Positions 1 to 6,545 of a stretch of DNA of 9,773 nucleotides are shown one piece after another. Origin of the DNA: Thermoflexus sp042408815 (GTDB lineage Bacteria; Chloroflexota; Anaerolineae; Thermoflexales; Thermoflexaceae); contig NZ_JBHOQR010000033.1 of assembly GCF_042408815.1 (NCBI RefSeq), positions 1 through 9,773 of the forward strand, written 5' to 3'. Made by a program: the position numbers and the translations under genes. Each line of letters starts with the position of its first letter. The first letter of the stretch is position 1. Under the pieces are notes generated by a model. The model was not told the DNA's origin, searched no databases, and was given only the letters and a program-made list of their open reading frames with translations.

Positions 1-145
1 CGTTCTGGAGACCCCCCAGGGGGATGTGCTGGCCATTCGCCCCATGGTCTACCTCACCCTGACCTTCGACCATCGTATCATCGACGGCGCCCAGGCGGAC
101 GCCTTCATGAGCAAGGTGAAAGCAGTGCTGGAGAACTGGACGTAG
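1..145 (+). CDS. Dihydrolipoamide acyltransferase (E2), C-terminal end, partial
   Basis: Only the last 48 codons (reading from base 2) are in the window. They contain DHRIIDG, the DHxxxDG catalytic signature of the 2-oxoacid dehydrogenase acyltransferase domain (PF00198). In this family the His takes part in acyl transfer from lipoyl-lysine to CoA, and the Asp completes the motif. The protein ends in an amphipathic segment with the sequence AFMSKVKAVLENW, typical of the extreme C-terminus of E2. The subunit is the core of the pyruvate, branched-chain or 2-oxoglutarate dehydrogenase complex in the cytoplasm; the substrate cannot be told from this piece. It is probably the last gene of an E1-E2 operon extending to the left. 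The following gene on the same strand is broken and begins about 100 bases downstream. Confidence 0.93.
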   Translation, partial: VLETPQGDVLAIRPMVYLTLTFDHRIIDGAQADAFMSKVKAVLENWT

Positions 146-243
146 GGAGTCCAAGTGGAGCAGTTCCTTCAGAAACGAAAAGCGTGTAGCCGCGCTTTGC
201 GGATGAGATGGGATCGTCAATACCAACACGCCGGAGGATAGGG

Positions 244-492
244 ATGAATACAGCATCCGGGGCCTGGCTCCGGGTGGCCCGGGTTTCAGACATTTAGGCC
301 GTGGGAACCATGGTGATCCGAGCCGGCCGTCGCACGATCGCCCTGTTCGCTGAGGGAGATTGCATCTACGCAATCAACAACCCGTGCCCGCATATAGGTT
401 TCCCTCTCCATCGGGGAACTCTCCGCGAGGGCCTGCTCACCTGCCACTGGCATCACGCCCGCTTCGACCTGCCGACAGGAGGCACATTATGA
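244..492 (+). pseudogene. Rieske [2Fe-2S] protein, N-terminal part, interrupted by an in-frame TAG and truncated
   Basis: The reading frame from ATG 244 has a clear ribosome site (GGAGG at 233-237, 6 bases upstream). It encodes WLRVARVSDI, then TAG at 295-297, then continues in the same frame as AVGTMVIRAGRRTIALF and on into the Rieske cluster motifs: CPH near the middle and CHWHH near the end, giving the two Cys and two His ligands of a Rieske centre. Homology-like sequence spans the stop, so one C-to-T change (CAG to TAG) would explain it. Translation restarting at GTG 301 or ATG 310 is possible but those codons have only a weak ribosome site. The frame closes at 490-492, right after FDLPTGGTL. 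This is about 30 residues short of a complete Rieske fold, so the product would probably not hold a stable cluster. I read it as the decaying front half of a larger Rieske protein whose rear half follows at 489-872. Confidence 0.75.
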
Positions 493-872
493 ACAACGAG
501 TTCAGCGACTGGGACACTGCGCTGCACACTTTCAGTTTCGCCAGCGCCGTTCATCAAGCGATGCACCGGTTCCCATCTCGCGCCCTCCTGCGTGGAGTTT
601 TCGACGTGGCGATGGGTGTCTATCTGGATCACTTCCTGAACATCCCACTGGCCCCTCTCCCCGAGGAGGGCTCCGCCGTGGGAGATCCCGACCATACCAT
701 CCAGATGATGGAAGCCGCCTTCCGTCAGTTCCCGACCTGGCGCGGAACCCCTCTGGGGGACTGGGCGCTGATCGCCGCCGCCCGCTATCTGGCCGCCCAC
801 GTCCCAACCCACCGGGCCCAGGAGCAGACTTACCGCACTGCTGAGCGCCTGTATGAGGAGCTTATCGGGTAG
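489..872 (+). CDS. ORF resembling the C-terminal helical domain of a large Rieske-protein family; probable split-gene remnant
   Basis: An ORF of 127 codons with a perfect AGGAGG at 477-482, six bases before ATG 489. The start overlaps the stop of the Rieske ORF (ATGA), in a different frame. The protein is soluble and mostly helical, with no membrane segment or signal peptide. Segments such as LHTFSFASAVHQA, ALLRGVFDVAMGVYLDHFLN and the tail ARYLAAHVPTHRAQEQTY resemble, from memory, the C-terminal region of roughly 500-residue proteins with an N-terminal Rieske domain. If so, this is the rear of the upstream gene after an internal deletion and frame change. The strong ribosome site means it could still be translated, so it is listed as a CDS. 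The AGGAGG also encodes part of the upstream TGG tripeptide and may be accidental. Its biochemical role is unknown. Confidence 0.55.
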   Translation: MNNEFSDWDTALHTFSFASAVHQAMHRFPSRALLRGVFDVAMGVYLDHFLNIPLAPLPEEGSAVGDPDHTIQMMEAAFRQFPTWRGTPLGDWALIAAARYLAAHVPTHRAQEQTYRTAERLYEELIG

Positions 873-981
873 GGATGGAGGGATGAGAACACTAACGCTC
901 GGCGGGGCTCATGTTCGATCACCGGTGACATTGCTAACCGCAATCTACGAGTGGTAACCCGGCCTCTGCCCAGAGCGTCCA

Positions 982-1401
982 CTAATCCTCTCCCAGAGGA
1001 CCTTTTCCCCCGGTCCGCTCTTCCAGGGCCTCAAACAGAGCCCGGGTGATCAGAACGGGATGCCCCTGCCCTTCTCGATAACAGATCACCTGAAGGGGCC
1101 ATCCGCGCTTCCGCCATCCAGTATGACCAGCGCTGCTGACAATGGGAGAGTTGGCTGATCCCCTAGAAGAATATGAGAGCCTCTGCCTCCCGCGTGGCCT
1201 GCAGCCCGATCCGGATCGAGACCGCGCAGGCCTGCGCCCCTTCTGGCACCTTCACCGGGGTCGCCCCCAGGGACCTCCAGCCGGGAAGGATATGCTCCAG
1301 CACGGTCTATCCATCCCATGGAGCAAATGCTTCGGCTGACCGAGCCGGCGGGAGCGACCTGCCGCCAGGATGATCCCTCTCACATCGCCCATGGCTGTCA
1401 T
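982..1401 (-). pseudogene. mocA: Molybdenum cofactor cytidylyltransferase (MocA-like), multiply disrupted
   Basis: Reading leftward from ATG 1401 (or ATG 1392), the product starts with GIILAAGRSRRLGQPKHLL, the nucleotide-binding signature of MobA/MocA transferases. At about 1321 the frame changes: the sense continues as PWDG, a TAG at 1309-1307, then TVLEHIL. Further on, GLQATREAEALIF ends at a TAG at 1165-1163, and the next frame gives LLGDQPTLP, the family's LLGDQP metal-binding motif. The last piece gives CYREGQGHPVLITRALFEAL, matching the GxxGHP motif, and ends at TAG 984-982. At least three single-base frame changes, one nonsense codon and a missing segment of about 40 residues between VLEHIL and the region before LLGDQP show real decay rather than one sequencing error. 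MocA transfers CMP from CTP to molybdopterin to make MCD, the cofactor form used by CO dehydrogenase, so its place downstream of coxMSL and xdhC fits. The expected length is about 190-200 residues. Confidence 0.85.
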
Positions 1402-1459
1402 GCTCCCTGTGCAAAGACAAGAGAAGGAGCAGGCAACCGCAGTCTGTTCACTGCCTCCA

Positions 1460-2455
1460 TTATGGCTGAGCAACCGCTGGCGCGTAGCGGGCAGGATCCT
1501 TGAGGAACGCCTGCCAGCAATGAGCGCAACAGAAATAGAACCGTTGCTCCCCCCATTCCGCGTGATAGCGGGCTGTCGCCACTTCCACTTCCATCCCGCA
1601 GACCGGATCGCGGGCCCGCGGAGAGGTCGATTCCAACGAAACCATTCGTTCTGCCATCGCCCGCCGTCGCTCCTGCGTGATCTCCGCTACCACCGCAAGG
1701 GCGATCTCCTCCTGGGTCACTGCCCCGAGGTCCAGGCCCGCAGGGGCCCGAATTCGCCCCAAATCCGCTTCGGACCATCCAGACTGCCGCAGGAGCTCGA
1801 GAACCGCCTGAGCCCGACGGCGGCTGGCCACCAAGCCGATATAGCAAGCGGGGGTGCGCAAAGCAGCCGCCAGCGCTTCCTCATCGTAATGACCCATAGA
1901 AGCCACCACGACGTAGAGCTCATCCCGGGAAGAGAAAGCCGGTATCGCTCCCAGATAGGCGATCTGGATCCCCCCTGGGGCCTCCCGGGAGGCTCCCCCA
2001 CGGATCACCTGCGTGACTTCATACCCCAGAGCCTGGCCGAACAGCGCCAGCGTGCGAGCCAGGGGGGTTTCCCCGAAAATCAGCAACTGCGGTTCACGGA
2101 CCCACGGCTCCAGGAAGATCTCCAGTTCCCCTCGGCTGGGACAGGCCATTGTCGCTACCGAGCGAGCCTCTTCCTCTAAATTCTCATCGACAGCCTCTGA
2201 CGTGATACGGAGGAGGCGCGGACGACGGCTCGCCAGCACTGTCCGGGCCTCCCGGAGGATCAGATCATGGGCGCAGCCGCCGCCTACCCATCCATAGATC
2301 TGGCCATCCGCCGTGATCACCGCCCGATCTCCCACTCGCGCTGACACCGGAGGCTGCCGCCGCACTACCGTGGCGATCGCGAAAGCCTCTCCCCGTGCCT
2401 CCAGATCCCGGATCAATTCGTCCAGCCGAATTCCGCCACTCAGACGCCAGCCCAT
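1460..2455 (-). CDS. XdhC/CoxF-type molybdenum hydroxylase maturation factor with C-terminal YHS domain
   Basis: 331 residues. Residues about 10-85 form an XdhC/CoxI N-terminal domain (PF02625), with the segment GWVGGGCAHDLI around Cys61. Residues about 122-262 form the Rossmann-like XdhC C-terminal domain (PF13478), with LLIFGETPLA at the dinucleotide-binding loop and GLVASRRRA near 207-215. Residues about 282-325 add a YHS domain (PF04945): DPVCGMEV, FYFCCAHC and DPARY, with Cys286, Cys309, Cys310 and Cys313 as possible metal ligands. XdhC proteins bind molybdenum cofactor, protect it and help its sulfuration and insertion into xanthine dehydrogenase-family enzymes; in cox operons the counterpart is CoxF. 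The YHS domain may handle a metal, possibly copper for the Mo-Cu site, but this is inference. A weak GAGG lies 6 bases before the start. The gene is 176 bases after coxL; that gap has no gene or convincing promoter, only a 5-bp hairpin at 2530-2542. Confidence 0.9.
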   Translation of the reverse strand: MGWRLSGGIRLDELIRDLEARGEAFAIATVVRRQPPVSARVGDRAVITADGQIYGWVGGGCAHDLILREARTVLASRRPRLLRITSEAVDENLEEEARSVATMACPSRGELEIFLEPWVREPQLLIFGETPLARTLALFGQALGYEVTQVIRGGASREAPGGIQIAYLGAIPAFSSRDELYVVVASMGHYDEEALAAALRTPACYIGLVASRRRAQAVLELLRQSGWSEADLGRIRAPAGLDLGAVTQEEIALAVVAEITQERRRAMAERMVSLESTSPRARDPVCGMEVEVATARYHAEWGEQRFYFCCAHCWQAFLKDPARYAPAVAQP

Positions 2456-2631
2456 ATAGAGCCTCGCGTTTAGGAATTACACAGTTAAGCTCAAACCGAG
2501 GAAGCGGGATCGGCTCCTCTCCTCCCAGCGGCTCTTTGAGCCATATGAAAGAGTTGAGCGGGGCACCTTCGGCATTCCATCCTGCCCCTGAAGCCCTCCC
2601 GATGGAGCATCAACTCGGAGAGCTTTTTCAC

Positions 2632-4983
2632 TTATTCCGTGATCCCATGTTCTCGCAGGATCTTCCAGATCTTCCATGGGGTGATAGGCATATCGATGTG
2701 ACGCACTCCCAGGTGAGAGAGAGCATCCACAACGGCGTTCACAAAGGCCGCTGGGGAGCCCACATTGGCAGACTCGCCTACCCCCTTCGCCCCCAACGGG
2801 TGGTGCGGGGACGGCGTCACCGTGCGGTCCAGCTCCCAGCGCGGCGTCTCCATCGCTGTGGGGATGAGATATTCGGTGAAGTTCGAGGAGAGGCAGTTGC
2901 CATTTTCGTCGTAGGTGATCTCTTGCATGAAGGCGATTGCGAAGCCCTCGGTCAGGCCGCCATGGATCTGCCCCTCCACGATCATAGGATTAATCACCGT
3001 CCCGCAATCGTCGACCCCCACGAACCGGCGGACCTTCACCTGTCCGGTCCCCTTATCGATGTCCACCACACATACGTAGGTGCCAAAGGGGAATGTGAGG
3101 TTTGGAGGATCGTAGTAATAAACCGCCTCCAGCCCGGGCTCCATCCCCGGAGGTGGATTGGTGTAGGCAGCGAAGGCCACCTGGGGGAAGGTCACAAACT
3201 TCCCGGGGACGCCACGGACCATGAAGCGGCCTTCCTCCCATACCACATCGTCTTCAGCCGCCTCCAGCAAATGCGCGGCGATCTTGCGGGCTTTCTCGCG
3301 GATGCGGCGGGCGCACATGGCCGCGGCCGCCCCTGCGGTGGGGGTGCTGCGGCTAGCATAAGTGCCCAGGCCATAGGGGGCGGTGTCGGTGTCCCCTTCC
3401 TCCACCAGCACATCCTCCACAGAGACACCGAGTTCATGGGCGACGATCTGGGCATACGTGGTCTCGTGGCCCTGCCCCTGGTGGCGGGTGCCGAAGCGGG
3501 CCAGGATCTTGCCCGTAGGATGGACGCGGATCTCACAGCTATCGAACATCTTCAGGCCAGCGATGTCGAAGGTATGGCTCGGCCCCGCCCCAACAATCTC
3601 TGTGTAAGAGGAAATGCCGATGCCCATCAGCTCGCCCCGCCGCCGCCGCTCCTCCTGCTCGCGCCGGAGCTCCGAATAGCCGATCAGCTCCAACGCGCGA
3701 TCCAGGGCCGCCACGTAATTGCCGCTGTCATAGGTCCACCCCAGCGCCGAGCGATAGGGGAACTTCTCCGGAGGGATGAAGTTCCGCCGTCGCAACTCCG
3801 CCGGATCCATCCCCAGCTCATCGGCCAGGATATCCATCGCCCGCTCGATCAGATAGGAGGCCTCGGTCACCCGGAACGAGCAGCGATAGGAGATCCCACC
3901 AGGAGCCTTATTGGTGTAGACCGCGTCCACCTCCGCGAAGGCTACTGGGAAATCATAGGACCCGGTGCAGATGCTGAACAGCCCGGCGGGGAAGCGGCTG
4001 GGGTTCGCAGAAGCGTCGAAGGCGCCGTGGTCAGCCAGGGTTTTCACGCGCAGGGCCGTCACTTTCCCCTCGCGGGTCGCTCCCAGCTCGACTGTCATAT
4101 GGTAATCCCTGGCGAAGGAGGTGGAGGTCAGGTTCTCCGTGCGCGTCTCCACCCACTTCACCGGGCGCCCCAGCATCATGGAGGCCACAATAGCGCATAC
4201 ATAACCCGGGTAGACGGCCACCTTGTTGCCGAACCCCCCGCCGATGTCTGGGGAGATCACCCGAATCATATGCTCCGGCAACTTGGTCACCAGGGCCAGT
4301 AACGTCCGATAAGCGTGGGGAGCCTGGGAGGTCACATACAGGGTCAATCGACCAGTGACCCGGTCGAAGTCCGCAATGCATCCGCATGGTTCCAGGGGAG
4401 CGGGATGCACCCGCTGGAATTTGATATGCTCGCGGATCACTACCTCTGATCGACGCAGGGCTTCCTCGGTGGCCTCGCGATCCCCTACTTCCCAGTGCCA
4501 GATATGGTTGGTTTTTTTCTCCCGATCCTCACGCAGGATCGGCGCGTCTGGTTCCAGGGCTTTGAAGGGATCCACCACCACCGGGAGGGGCTCATAATCC
4601 ACTTCCACAGCCTGGGCCCCATCTACCGCCGCCTCTCGGGACTCTGCCACCACCGCAGCGACCTCCTGATATTGGAAGAGCACCTTGCCTACCGCCAGGA
4701 CCATCTGTTTATCCCCCGCCAGGGTGGGCATCCAGGCGAGGCCCAGCTCCTCCAGATCCTCCCCGGTGATCACGGCCAGCACTCCGGGGATCGCTTTCGC
4801 AGCGTCGGTGCGGATAGACCGGATGCGGGCATGGGCATAAGGGCTGCGTACCATGGCTATGTAGGCCATACGGGGCAGGACGATATCATCCAGATAGCGG
4901 CCGCGGCCCTGAATGAAGCGGAGATCTTCCTTTCGCCGGACCGGATGGCCCAGCGCAACATGGGTTTGCCCGGTAGTCGCCAT
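2632..4983 (-). CDS. coxL: Aerobic carbon monoxide dehydrogenase, large molybdenum subunit (form I)
   Basis: 783 residues, close to the family's usual 800. The N-terminus holds the a/b hammerhead domain (LGHPVRRKEDLRFIQGRGRY); the molybdopterin-binding domain follows. The active-site loop SYRCSFR at residues 365-371 contains Cys368, equivalent to the Cys that bridges Mo to Cu through sulfur in the Oligotropha enzyme. This Cys-Ser-Phe loop distinguishes form I from form II (AYRGAGR). Other sites are SQAPH (219-223), IGGGFGNK (247-254), QGQGHETTYAQ (502-512) and the catalytic base Glu737 in GAKGVGES. The enzyme oxidises CO with water to CO2, two protons and two electrons, on the cytoplasmic side. 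The start at 4983 has AGGAGG five bases upstream. An open frame continues to 5367, but that extension only overlaps coxS and is not homologous. coxS ends 29 bases upstream, giving the M-S-L order of form I operons. Confidence 0.97.
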   Translation of the reverse strand: MATTGQTHVALGHPVRRKEDLRFIQGRGRYLDDIVLPRMAYIAMVRSPYAHARIRSIRTDAAKAIPGVLAVITGEDLEELGLAWMPTLAGDKQMVLAVGKVLFQYQEVAAVVAESREAAVDGAQAVEVDYEPLPVVVDPFKALEPDAPILREDREKKTNHIWHWEVGDREATEEALRRSEVVIREHIKFQRVHPAPLEPCGCIADFDRVTGRLTLYVTSQAPHAYRTLLALVTKLPEHMIRVISPDIGGGFGNKVAVYPGYVCAIVASMMLGRPVKWVETRTENLTSTSFARDYHMTVELGATREGKVTALRVKTLADHGAFDASANPSRFPAGLFSICTGSYDFPVAFAEVDAVYTNKAPGGISYRCSFRVTEASYLIERAMDILADELGMDPAELRRRNFIPPEKFPYRSALGWTYDSGNYVAALDRALELIGYSELRREQEERRRRGELMGIGISSYTEIVGAGPSHTFDIAGLKMFDSCEIRVHPTGKILARFGTRHQGQGHETTYAQIVAHELGVSVEDVLVEEGDTDTAPYGLGTYASRSTPTAGAAAAMCARRIREKARKIAAHLLEAAEDDVVWEEGRFMVRGVPGKFVTFPQVAFAAYTNPPPGMEPGLEAVYYYDPPNLTFPFGTYVCVVDIDKGTGQVKVRRFVGVDDCGTVINPMIVEGQIHGGLTEGFAIAFMQEITYDENGNCLSSNFTEYLIPTAMETPRWELDRTVTPSPHHPLGAKGVGESANVGSPAAFVNAVVDALSHLGVRHIDMPITPWKIWKILREHGITE

Positions 4984-5012
4984 GTCAGCCTCCTGAGCGA
5001 ACAGGATCCCGT

Positions 5013-5570
5013 TCAGCGGACAGCCATCTCCTGCGCGGCGTGCTGAATGGCCTTCACGATGTTCATATACCCGGTGCAACGGCACAGATTGCCAGAGATC
5101 GCAGCCCGGATCTCCTCCTCGCTGGGATGGGGATTCTCCATGAGGAAGGCATAAGCGGTCATCAGCATCCCGGGTGTGCAGAACCCGCACTGGAGGCCGT
5201 GATACTCCCAGAACGCTTTCTGCAGAGGATGCAGCTCGCCATCTTTGGCCAGGCCTTCCACCGTCAGAATCTCTGCCCCGTCGGCTTGGACAGCGAACAC
5301 TGTGCAGCTTTTGACGGCCTTCCCGTTCAGAAGGACGGTGCATGCCCCACAGCTGGTCGTATCGCAACCCACGTGGGTCCCTGTAAGCCCCAGGGTGTCC
5401 CGAAGGAAATACACCAGGAGCATGCGGGCTTCCACATCGGCCTCGTATGGACGGCCATTGACCGTTACTCGGATTCGTTGCCGAGCCGCGGGCTGGATAG
5501 CCTCCATGGCCTTACGGACAGCCGTACGGCGGGGTGCCGCTGTCGCACGCTTTCCCTTGCGAGCCGGCAT
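5013..5570 (-). CDS. coxS: Aerobic carbon monoxide dehydrogenase, small [2Fe-2S] subunit
   Basis: 185 residues with two [2Fe-2S] domains. The plant-ferredoxin-like N-terminal cluster uses GCDTTSCGACTV (Cys69, Cys74, Cys77) and Cys89. The C-terminal helical cluster uses QCGFCTPGM (Cys128, Cys131) and NLCRCTGY (Cys163, Cys165). These carry electrons from the Mo-Cu centre in CoxL to FAD in CoxM. The first 25 or so residues (MPARKGKRATAAPRRTAVRK) are an Arg/Lys-rich extension not usual in CoxS proteins, which begin close to the RIRVTVNG strand and run about 155-165 residues. The start is nevertheless well supported: AAAGGAGG lies 5 bases before ATG 5570. No twin-arginine signal with a hydrophobic stretch follows, so it is not an export signal. 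The gene follows coxM after 77 bases and precedes coxL by 29 bases. Confidence 0.96.
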   Translation of the reverse strand: MPARKGKRATAAPRRTAVRKAMEAIQPAARQRIRVTVNGRPYEADVEARMLLVYFLRDTLGLTGTHVGCDTTSCGACTVLLNGKAVKSCTVFAVQADGAEILTVEGLAKDGELHPLQKAFWEYHGLQCGFCTPGMLMTAYAFLMENPHPSEEEIRAAISGNLCRCTGYMNIVKAIQHAAQEMAVR

Positions 5571-5585
5571 GATTGCCTCCTTTCA

Positions 5586-5638
5586 GGGGGGATCAGCGAA
5601 TACGGCCGGGCTTTCCAGATCCGCAACAACATCCCCCC
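5586..5638 (-). promoter_or_regulatory. Inverted repeat in the coxM-coxS gap
   Basis: GGGGGGAT at 5586-5593 is complementary to ATCCCCCC at 5631-5638. In the coxM-coxS transcript the two arms could form an 8-bp stem with a loop of 37 bases. The stem ends just before the AAAGGAGG ribosome site of coxS. It could shield the 3' end of coxM mRNA or tune translation of coxS. No T run is present, so it is not an intrinsic terminator. Confidence 0.35.
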
Positions 5639-5647
5639 CAGTCCAGA

Positions 5648-6532
5648 TCACATCATCGGAATACGCTCCAGAGCCTTCCGGAGAGCCCGGACGGTCAGGA
5701 CGCGTACCATATCCCGCTTGTATTCGGCGGGCCCACGGGTGTCGCTGGTGGGCTGGGAGGCCTTGGCCGCTAGCTCCCCCGCCCGGGCAATCACACCTTC
5801 GTCCAGGCGCTTGCCAATCAGCCATTCCTCCGCCTCCCGCGCGCGCAGGGAGGTGGGTCCCACCGCGCACAGTCCAATGCCAGCCTTCCGACACACTCCA
5901 TCTGCATCCAGGGCAATCTGGACTCCCACTGCGACCACGGCGAAGTCGCCTACCTTGCGTTCGATCTTGAGGTAAGCCCCGGCCTCCCGCGGCCCGGGAG
6001 CGGGCACCCGGATCTCCGTTATGACCTCACCAGGCTGCAGAGCGGTCATAAAGGGTCCGAGGAAGAACTCCTCCAGCGGTACAGTGCGCTGGCCCATCCG
6101 CCGGCCCTTGGGGCCGGTGATCACCACCTCCGCCTTCGCTGCTAGAAGAGCCGCCCCCCAATCCCCTGCTGGATCCGCGTGGGCGATGGAACCTCCGACT
6201 GTGCCCCAGTTACGCACAATGGGATCAGCGAGGACTCGCGCCGTATCCGCCAGGAGGGGATAACGCTGCTGGATGAGCGAGGCGGACTCCATCGCGCGAT
6301 GACGCACCATGGCACCGATACGCAGAACCCCACCATCCTCCTCCAGGAAGTCCAGGCCGGGGATACGATTGAGGTCGATGAGGACCTTTGGGCTAGCCAG
6401 CCGGAATCGCATCATCGGGATCAGGCTTTGCCCGCCAGCTAGGAGACGGGCATCTGGGCCGTATTGCTGGAGGAGGCGGATAGCCTGATCCAAGGTCGAG
6501 GGGGCGGCATATTCAAAGGGCGCGGGAAACAT
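5648..6532 (-). CDS. coxM: Aerobic carbon monoxide dehydrogenase, medium FAD-binding subunit
   Basis: 294 residues, the normal length for CoxM. The FAD-binding PCMH fold (PF00941) shows both flavin motifs: AGGQSLIP at 32-39 and TVGGSIAHADP at 111-121. The C-terminal CO-dehydrogenase flavoprotein domain (PF03450) follows from about residue 185 to the end, with GPTSLRAREAE and the DTRGPAEYKRDM tail typical of the family. FAD accepts electrons from the CoxS clusters and hands them to quinone or another carrier at the membrane. AGGAGG lies 5 bases before the ATG, inside the 13-base gap after the alcohol dehydrogenase stop, so the two genes are tightly coupled. It is the first of the three structural genes, as expected for form I. 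Nothing suggests truncation. Confidence 0.96.
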   Translation of the reverse strand: MFPAPFEYAAPSTLDQAIRLLQQYGPDARLLAGGQSLIPMMRFRLASPKVLIDLNRIPGLDFLEEDGGVLRIGAMVRHRAMESASLIQQRYPLLADTARVLADPIVRNWGTVGGSIAHADPAGDWGAALLAAKAEVVITGPKGRRMGQRTVPLEEFFLGPFMTALQPGEVITEIRVPAPGPREAGAYLKIERKVGDFAVVAVGVQIALDADGVCRKAGIGLCAVGPTSLRAREAEEWLIGKRLDEGVIARAGELAAKASQPTSDTRGPAEYKRDMVRVLTVRALRKALERIPMM

Positions 6533-6545
6533 GGGAGCCTCCTGA

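Noticed and set aside
155..241. Small 28-codon GTG-started ORF between the E2 gene and the Rieske remnant
   Set aside because: Product is not recognisable, the start is weak and its end merely overlaps the Rieske ribosome site.
919..928. Ten-base palindrome TCACCGGTGA between the convergent Rieske and mocA remnants
   Set aside because: Too short a stem, with no loop or T run, to call a terminator; could be chance.
2456..2631. Possible small gene or promoter between coxL and xdhC
   Set aside because: Only very short ORFs without homology and no -35/-10 pair that I trust; the 5-bp hairpin at 2530-2542 is weak.
2395..4302. A 635-codon open frame on the plus strand
   Set aside because: It lies antisense to coxL and xdhC, has a low-complexity Arg/His/Pro/Gly-rich product with no recognisable domain, and arises from codon bias of the true genes.
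2632..4983. Form II (AYRGAGR) or xanthine dehydrogenase identity for the large subunit
   Set aside because: The loop has the Cys-Ser-Phe-Arg of form I and the M-S-L gene order agrees.
4984..5367. Extension of the CoxL frame upstream of ATG 4983
   Set aside because: It overlaps coxS in another frame, encodes non-homologous sequence, and the good ribosome site is at 4983.
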